The notes beneath the pieces are model-generated. The model saw only the letters and a program-made list of their open reading frames with translations, was not told the DNA's origin and did not search any database. Of a stretch of DNA of 64,000 nt, positions 60,364 to 64,000 are shown in pieces (the stretch's first letter is position 1; the number at the start of each line of letters is the position of its first letter). This stretch comes from Streptomyces humidus (lineage in GTDB: Bacteria; Actinomycetota; Actinomycetes; Streptomycetales; Streptomycetaceae), in the NCBI RefSeq assembly GCF_014649655.1, contig NZ_BMTL01000014.1:151957-215956 (forward strand). The letters are read 5' to 3'. The position numbers and the translations under genes are program-made.

Positions 60364-61584
60364 CTACGGCGCGGTGGGCGGGTGCGGGGAGCGGAGTACG
60401 AGCAGGGTGATCTCGCTGGGGGCGAAGACGCGGAACGGCGGGCCCCAGAAGCCGGTGCCGCGGCTGGTGTAGAGGAGGGTGCGGGGGCCGTGGTGGCTGA
60501 GGCCGGCGAGAGCGGGCTGGTCGATGCGGACCAGGTGGTGGAAGGGCCAGATCTGGCCGCCGTGGGTGTGGCCGGACAGCTGGAGGTCGATGCCGTCGGC
60601 TGCTGCCCGGTCGACGAACTTGGGCTGGTGGGCCAGGAGCAGGACGGGCAGGTCGGGGTCGGCGCCGTCCAGGGCTCCGGCGAGGTGGGCGCGGTGGCCG
60701 GGCAGGCCGGAGGACTCGGCGGTGACGTCGTCCACGCCGGCGACGACGAGGGTGTCGCCTCCGCGTTCGAGCAGCAGATGGCGGTTGCGCAGCGGCTCCC
60801 AGCCCAGCTCGTCCATCAGATCGACCCAGCCCTGGGCCTCGCTGTAGTACTCGTGGTTGCCGGTGACGTAGACCCGGGCATGCGTGGCCCGCACGGTGCC
60901 GAGTGGGGCGGCCTGGGCGCGGCGGCGTTCGGCGGTGCCGTCCGCGATGTCGCCGGTGTGGCAGACCAGGTCGGCTTCCAGGGTGTTCACCGTCTCGCAC
61001 ACCCGTGCCGACCAGCGGGCGCGATCGAGCGGGCCGTAGTGGGTGTCGGTGACGAGGACGACCCGCAGCCCGTCCAGCCCGGCTCCCAGTCGCGGGAGTC
61101 GCACGTCGAGGCGGCGCACGCGTGGCACGCGGCGGGCCTCGGCGTACCCCCAGGCGAGCAGCACGGCGGTCACGCCGAGGACGGCCCATGTGACCGTCCG
61201 GGCGCGGTCCTGACTCTCGCCGACGCCGGCCACGGTCAGGGCGAGCCGCAACAGGACGCCGAGCAGCACGGACCAGGTGAACAGAACCCAGCCGACGCCC
61301 AGCAGGGTGTCACCGACGATCGCCGCCCGGTCCTGCTGACGCCGCCCGTGGCCGCGCGCCATCGCGAGCGGCATGCAAACGAGGCCGAGGACGAACACCA
61401 CGGTGCCGGCCGGCGTGACGGGCTGCGGCCAGTGCTGGCCCGTGTACAGGAGCACCCAGCAGGGCACGGCCCACAGCAGGACGGGGGCGATCAGGGGGAT
61501 GAAGCGCATCAGGCGGTGCAGTCGGCTCGGCCGCGGCGCCTGCGCTTCACCCTCCGTGAGCGGTGCGTTGCTGGTGTCGGTCAC
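60364..61584 (-). CDS. Membrane-anchored metallophosphoesterase
   Basis: A 406-residue protein. Four to five N-terminal helices (about 20-160) precede a calcineurin-like phosphoesterase domain (about 175-405). The two-metal motifs are VVLVTDTHYGP, HTGDIADG, VTGNHEYY, LLLAHQP and LSGHTHGGQIWP. This is the YkuE/YaeI-like group, some of which hydrolyse UDP-lipid or phosphodiester substrates; the true substrate is unknown. The GTG start at 61584 follows GGGAGGGG. It stands alone between the catabolic cluster and the disrupted transporter. Confidence 0.92.
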   Translation of the reverse strand: MTDTSNAPLTEGEAQAPRPSRLHRLMRFIPLIAPVLLWAVPCWVLLYTGQHWPQPVTPAGTVVFVLGLVCMPLAMARGHGRRQQDRAAIVGDTLLGVGWVLFTWSVLLGVLLRLALTVAGVGESQDRARTVTWAVLGVTAVLLAWGYAEARRVPRVRRLDVRLPRLGAGLDGLRVVLVTDTHYGPLDRARWSARVCETVNTLEADLVCHTGDIADGTAERRRAQAAPLGTVRATHARVYVTGNHEYYSEAQGWVDLMDELGWEPLRNRHLLLERGGDTLVVAGVDDVTAESSGLPGHRAHLAGALDGADPDLPVLLLAHQPKFVDRAAADGIDLQLSGHTHGGQIWPFHHLVRIDQPALAGLSHHGPRTLLYTSRGTGFWGPPFRVFAPSEITLLVLRSPHPPTAP

Positions 61585-61800
61585 GCTTCCCCTCCCTGAC
61601 CGCGCTGCCGTCCCGCGCACTGTATCCGGTCGCCCTCGAGCCGGCCGGACCGGCATTCATGAGCGCGACCCCCTGAGGTCCGGGGCCCCGTCGCACGCCC
61701 CCGTCGTGACGTTCGGCGATCCAGCACCCTTCTTCTACATTGCGTAGGAGTTCCACGGCGGTGTGCGTGCCGCCCCGCGCCAGGTCCCGGAGGCGGAACA

Positions 61801-62226
61801 GTGAGCACGGCATCGGCGGAGCAGGCGGCTCCGGCCCGGCGCATGTGGCCGCTGTACGCCGCCGGGTTCACCACCGCCTTCGGCGCGCACGGGATCGCCG
61901 CCAACCTCGGTGGCCATGCCGAGGGGGCGGTCACCTCGCTGCTGGTGCTCGGTGGCCTGCTCGCCCTGTACGACGGCGCCGAGGTGCTGCTGAAGCCGGT
62001 CTTCGGCACGCTCGCCGACCGCATCGGCGCGCGCCCGGTGTTGCTCGGCGGACTCGTCGCCTTCGCCGCCGCCTCCGCCCTGTACGTCGTCGCGGACAGC
62101 CCCGGCCTGCTGTGGGCGGCGCGCCTCGGGCAGGGCGTGGCGGCCTCCGCGTTCTCCCCTTCAGCCTCCGCGCTGGTCGCCAGGCTCAATCCGGCGGCCG
62201 GACACGGGCGGGCGTTCGGCAGTTAC
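61801..62226 (+). pseudogene. MFS transporter N-terminal part, cut by an IS element
   Basis: From a GTG at 61801 (GGAGG 7 bases upstream) 142 codons read a major-facilitator N-terminus. Four helices are seen, with motif A as GTLADRIGARPVLLGG and RLGQGVAASAFSPSASALVA. It breaks off after GRAFGSY, a conserved loop that continues in intact transporters. The next bases give Arg-stop and belong to the IS. The disruption is exact at codon 142. The rest of the gene is not in the window. No function should remain. Confidence 0.88.
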
Positions 62227-62245
62227 CGGTGATCTTGCGTGAAAG

Positions 62246-62265
62246 CCCCGGCGTTCGCGCCGGGG
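62246..62265. repeat. Left-end hairpin of the IS element
   Basis: CCCCGGCG-TTCG-CGCCGGGG forms a perfect 8-bp stem with a TTCG loop, 19 bases inside the left end and 11 bases from the tnpA stop. Y1 transposases recognise such imperfect or perfect subterminal hairpins. Confidence 0.85.
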
Positions 62266-62276
62266 ATGGATGCATT

Positions 62277-62717
62277 TCAAGACTGCTCTGACCCGCAGGC
62301 TGGAGCGGACGTTTTTTGCTGCTCGATGTACTGGCGGACGATCGCCAAGGGTGCTCCGCCGCATGATGCGGAGAAGTATGAGGGCGACCACAGGTGTCCG
62401 TGCGTGATGGCGTGGTTGGTCCGGCCGGTGAATTCCTGGCGTATCCGGCGGGCGGAGACGCCCTTGAGGCTGTTGACCAGCTTCGAGACGGCGACCTTGG
62501 GCGGGTAGTGCACCAACAGGTGAACGTGATCGCGTTCGCCGTTGAACTCCTTCAGCTCCGCCTCGAAGTCCTCGCACACCTTGCGCATGATCTCTTCGCA
62601 GCGTGTCAGCATCTCGTCATTGAAGACTCCGCGTCGGTACTTGGTCACGAAGACCAAGTGCACATGCATCGCCGAAATGACATGCCTGCCCCGCCTGTAG
62701 TCGTTCTGCATACCCAT
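62277..62717 (-). CDS. tnpA: IS200/IS605 Y1 (HUH) transposase TnpA
   Basis: A 146-residue single-strand transposase. The HUH motif is H64-V-H66 in ERDHVHLLVHYPP, and the catalytic Tyr is Y130 in VRQYIEQQ. HVHLVFVTKYRRGVF and GHLWSPSYFSASCGG are family blocks. It cuts and joins single-stranded IS ends at the hairpins. Length matches the family, so it looks intact. ATG 62717 or 62711 (two codons later) could be the start; no ribosome site distinguishes them. Confidence 0.95.
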   Translation of the reverse strand: MGMQNDYRRGRHVISAMHVHLVFVTKYRRGVFNDEMLTRCEEIMRKVCEDFEAELKEFNGERDHVHLLVHYPPKVAVSKLVNSLKGVSARRIRQEFTGRTNHAITHGHLWSPSYFSASCGGAPLAIVRQYIEQQKTSAPACGSEQS

Positions 62718-62744
62718 GAGACCAATCGTAGTAGGATCTTGGTT

Positions 62745-63977
62745 GTGCAGCTCCGCTACAACTACCGGGCCTACCCGGACGCTCCGCAGCGCCGCGCGCT
62801 GGCCCAGGCGTTCGGGTGTGCCCGCGTGGTGTGGAACGACTGCCTGCGCGACCGCAGGGAAGCGCACGCGGCCGGGCTGCCCTACGTGAAGTCGGCAGAT
62901 CTGTCCCGGCTTCGCATCACCCAGGCCAAGCGCATCGAGGAACGCGCTTGGCTCGCCGACGTGTCCGCCGTGGTCCTGCAGCAGTCCCTGCGGGACCTGG
63001 ACACCGCCTACAAGAACTTCTTCGACAGCCTCAAGGGCAAGCGGCAGGGCCGGAAGGCCGGTCCGCCCCGCTACAAGTCGAAGAAGGACACCCGGCAGTC
63101 GATCCGCCTCAACACCAACGCCTTCTCCCTCCAGGAGAACGGCACGGTGTATGTGGCCAAGGTCGGCAATCTCAAGGTCAAGTGGTCTCGTCGGCTCCCG
63201 GCCGCGCCCACGTCCTTGACCGTCACCAAGGACAGCTCCGGCCGGTACTTCCTCAGCTTCGTCGTGGACACCGAGCCGGACATCCTCCCCGGGCTGGAGG
63301 CGGAGTCCGGTATCGACCTCGGGCTGTCCGCCTTCGCGGTCCTGTCCGACGGTAGGAAGATCGACAGCCCGCGTTTCCTGCGCCGGGCGGAGAAGAAACT
63401 CAAGCGTCGTCAGCGGGAGTTGTCCCGCAAGGCCAAGGGGTCGAAGAACCGGGCCAAGGCCCGCATCAAGGTCGCACGCCAGCACGCCAAGGTGGCGGAC
63501 CGGCGTCGGGACTGGCACCACAAGGCATCCACACAGATCATTCGCGACAACCAAGCGGTGTACGTGGAAGACCTCGCGGTGTCCGGCCTCGGCCGTACCC
63601 GGCTCGCCAAGTCCGTGCACGACGCGGGATGGTCCGCGTTCGTCGGCATGCTGGAGTACAAGGCGGCTCGGCACGGCCGCACCTTCGCCAAGGCGGACCG
63701 CGCTTTCCCGTCCTCTCAGGTCTGCTCGGCCTGCGGATTCCGGGACGGACCCAAGCCCCTGCACGTCCGCGAGTGGACGTGCGGCGAGTGCGGTGCCATG
63801 CACGACCGCGACCACAACGCAGCCCGCAATGTCCTCTTCGAAGGACGCCGAATCGTGGCCGCCGGACGGGCGGAGACGCCAAACGCCTCGTGGAGCGCCG
63901 GTAAGAAGGGTTCTCGAAACCGAGTGTGGGGGCTGGGTTTGTGCTGGTCAGGCATAGTGCTGGGGTGGGTGAGGTAG
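62745..63977 (+). CDS. tnpB: IS605 OrfB / TnpB RNA-guided nuclease
   Basis: A 410-residue TnpB. RuvC-I Asp is in GIDLGLSAFAVL (near residue 190), RuvC-II Glu in VYVEDLAVSGLGR (near 275), and RuvC-III Asp in DRDHNAARN (near 356). The zinc finger is CSACGFRDG...CGECG. All catalytic residues are present. In this family TnpB is guided by an omega RNA transcribed across the right end and cleaves DNA next to the target motif, here probably TTAC. The GTG at 62745 fits the usual VQLRYNYR start. The last about 30 residues (KKGSRNRVWGLGLCWSG) are unlike typical TnpB tails and may be read-through of an altered right end. Confidence 0.93.
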   Translation: MQLRYNYRAYPDAPQRRALAQAFGCARVVWNDCLRDRREAHAAGLPYVKSADLSRLRITQAKRIEERAWLADVSAVVLQQSLRDLDTAYKNFFDSLKGKRQGRKAGPPRYKSKKDTRQSIRLNTNAFSLQENGTVYVAKVGNLKVKWSRRLPAAPTSLTVTKDSSGRYFLSFVVDTEPDILPGLEAESGIDLGLSAFAVLSDGRKIDSPRFLRRAEKKLKRRQRELSRKAKGSKNRAKARIKVARQHAKVADRRRDWHHKASTQIIRDNQAVYVEDLAVSGLGRTRLAKSVHDAGWSAFVGMLEYKAARHGRTFAKADRAFPSSQVCSACGFRDGPKPLHVREWTCGECGAMHDRDHNAARNVLFEGRRIVAAGRAETPNASWSAGKKGSRNRVWGLGLCWSGIVLGWVR

Positions 63978-64000
63978 ATCCGGTGCGTCCGTGGAGGTGG

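Larger units (their letters stand above)
62227..63980. mobile_element. IS200/IS605-family insertion element
   Basis: The left end abuts TTAC (62223-62226) in the MFS gene, matching the TTAC target of IS608-type elements. A subterminal hairpin at 62246-62265 follows. tnpA (minus) and tnpB (plus) are divergent from 62717/62745, as in IS605-type elements. The right end was not recognised: no clear hairpin follows tnpB before the window ends, so the right boundary is approximate. Confidence 0.85.

Noticed and set aside
1..64000. CRISPR arrays, tRNA and rRNA genes
   Set aside because: No regularly spaced direct repeats, no cas genes, and no cloverleaf or rRNA-like segments were recognised by eye.

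Overview
The window looks like a chromosomal segment of a Streptomyces or close relative. It is very GC-rich with strong third-position G/C bias, uses many GTG starts, and carries families typical of the genus: PAS/SpoIIE phosphatases with fused HATPase domains, an XRE-DUF5753/DUF397/HATPase trio, secreted CBM13-tagged polysaccharide enzymes, and an actinobacterial cold-shock gene. The species cannot be told from the sequence alone.

Layout. (1) 1-8.9 kb: divergent PAS-domain signalling proteins, a PLP fold-III decarboxylase-like enzyme, two polytopic membrane proteins, and a non-coding stretch holding an epimerase relic. (2) 9.8-24.9 kb: eight co-directional secreted carbohydrate-active enzymes, all with ricin-type modules: GH141-like beta-helix, CE3-like SGNH esterase, GH54 arabinofuranosidase, GH27 alpha-galactosidase, a clan GH-A enzyme, GH59-like beta-galactosidase, GH29 alpha-fucosidase and a feruloyl/acetyl esterase. 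They suggest attack on arabinose-, galactose- and fucose-decorated plant polysaccharide. (3) 25-29 kb: cold-shock protein, a conserved small partner, a stand-alone RNase J and small conserved proteins. (4) 29.1-34.1 kb: a TetR-controlled meta-cleavage operon (extradiol dioxygenase, FAH-family hydrolase, FAD hydroxylase), bordered by relics of a Tn3 transposase and an N6-adenine methylase. (5) 34.2-39.0 kb: XRE/DUF397/HATPase trio, PAP2-family protein, PadR plus membrane partner, and a PPOX-type flavoprotein.

(6) 39.3-60.3 kb is the most interesting part: a catabolic supercluster of four transcription units. A minus-strand unit encodes a glutamine-synthetase-like gamma-glutamyl ligase, a P450 and an LLM oxidoreductase. 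Divergent from it are a [3Fe-4S] ferredoxin, ferredoxin reductase, acetoacetate-decarboxylase-like protein and homoprotocatechuate-pathway enzymes (HpaE, HpaD, HpaG), then a TetR. Next come a second P450 with its ferredoxin, an amino-acid/amine permease, a PuuC-like aldehyde dehydrogenase and a PuuD-like gamma-glutamyl hydrolase. Last is a GcvT-like/PurU/FolD one-carbon unit with a second TetR and a MarR. Three of its promoters carry the palindrome TATCC-N4-GGATA, and the two TetR proteins have almost the same DNA-reading helix, so one operator family probably ties the units together. The gene set suggests breakdown of a methylated aromatic amine: gamma-glutamyl protection of the amine, P450 oxidation, aldehyde oxidation to an arylacetate, homoprotocatechuate ring cleavage, and transfer of the methyl carbon through tetrahydrofolate to formate. 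The substrate is an inference.

(7) 60.4-64 kb: a membrane metallophosphoesterase and an MFS transporter gene cut exactly after TTAC by an IS200/IS605 element with intact-looking TnpA and TnpB.
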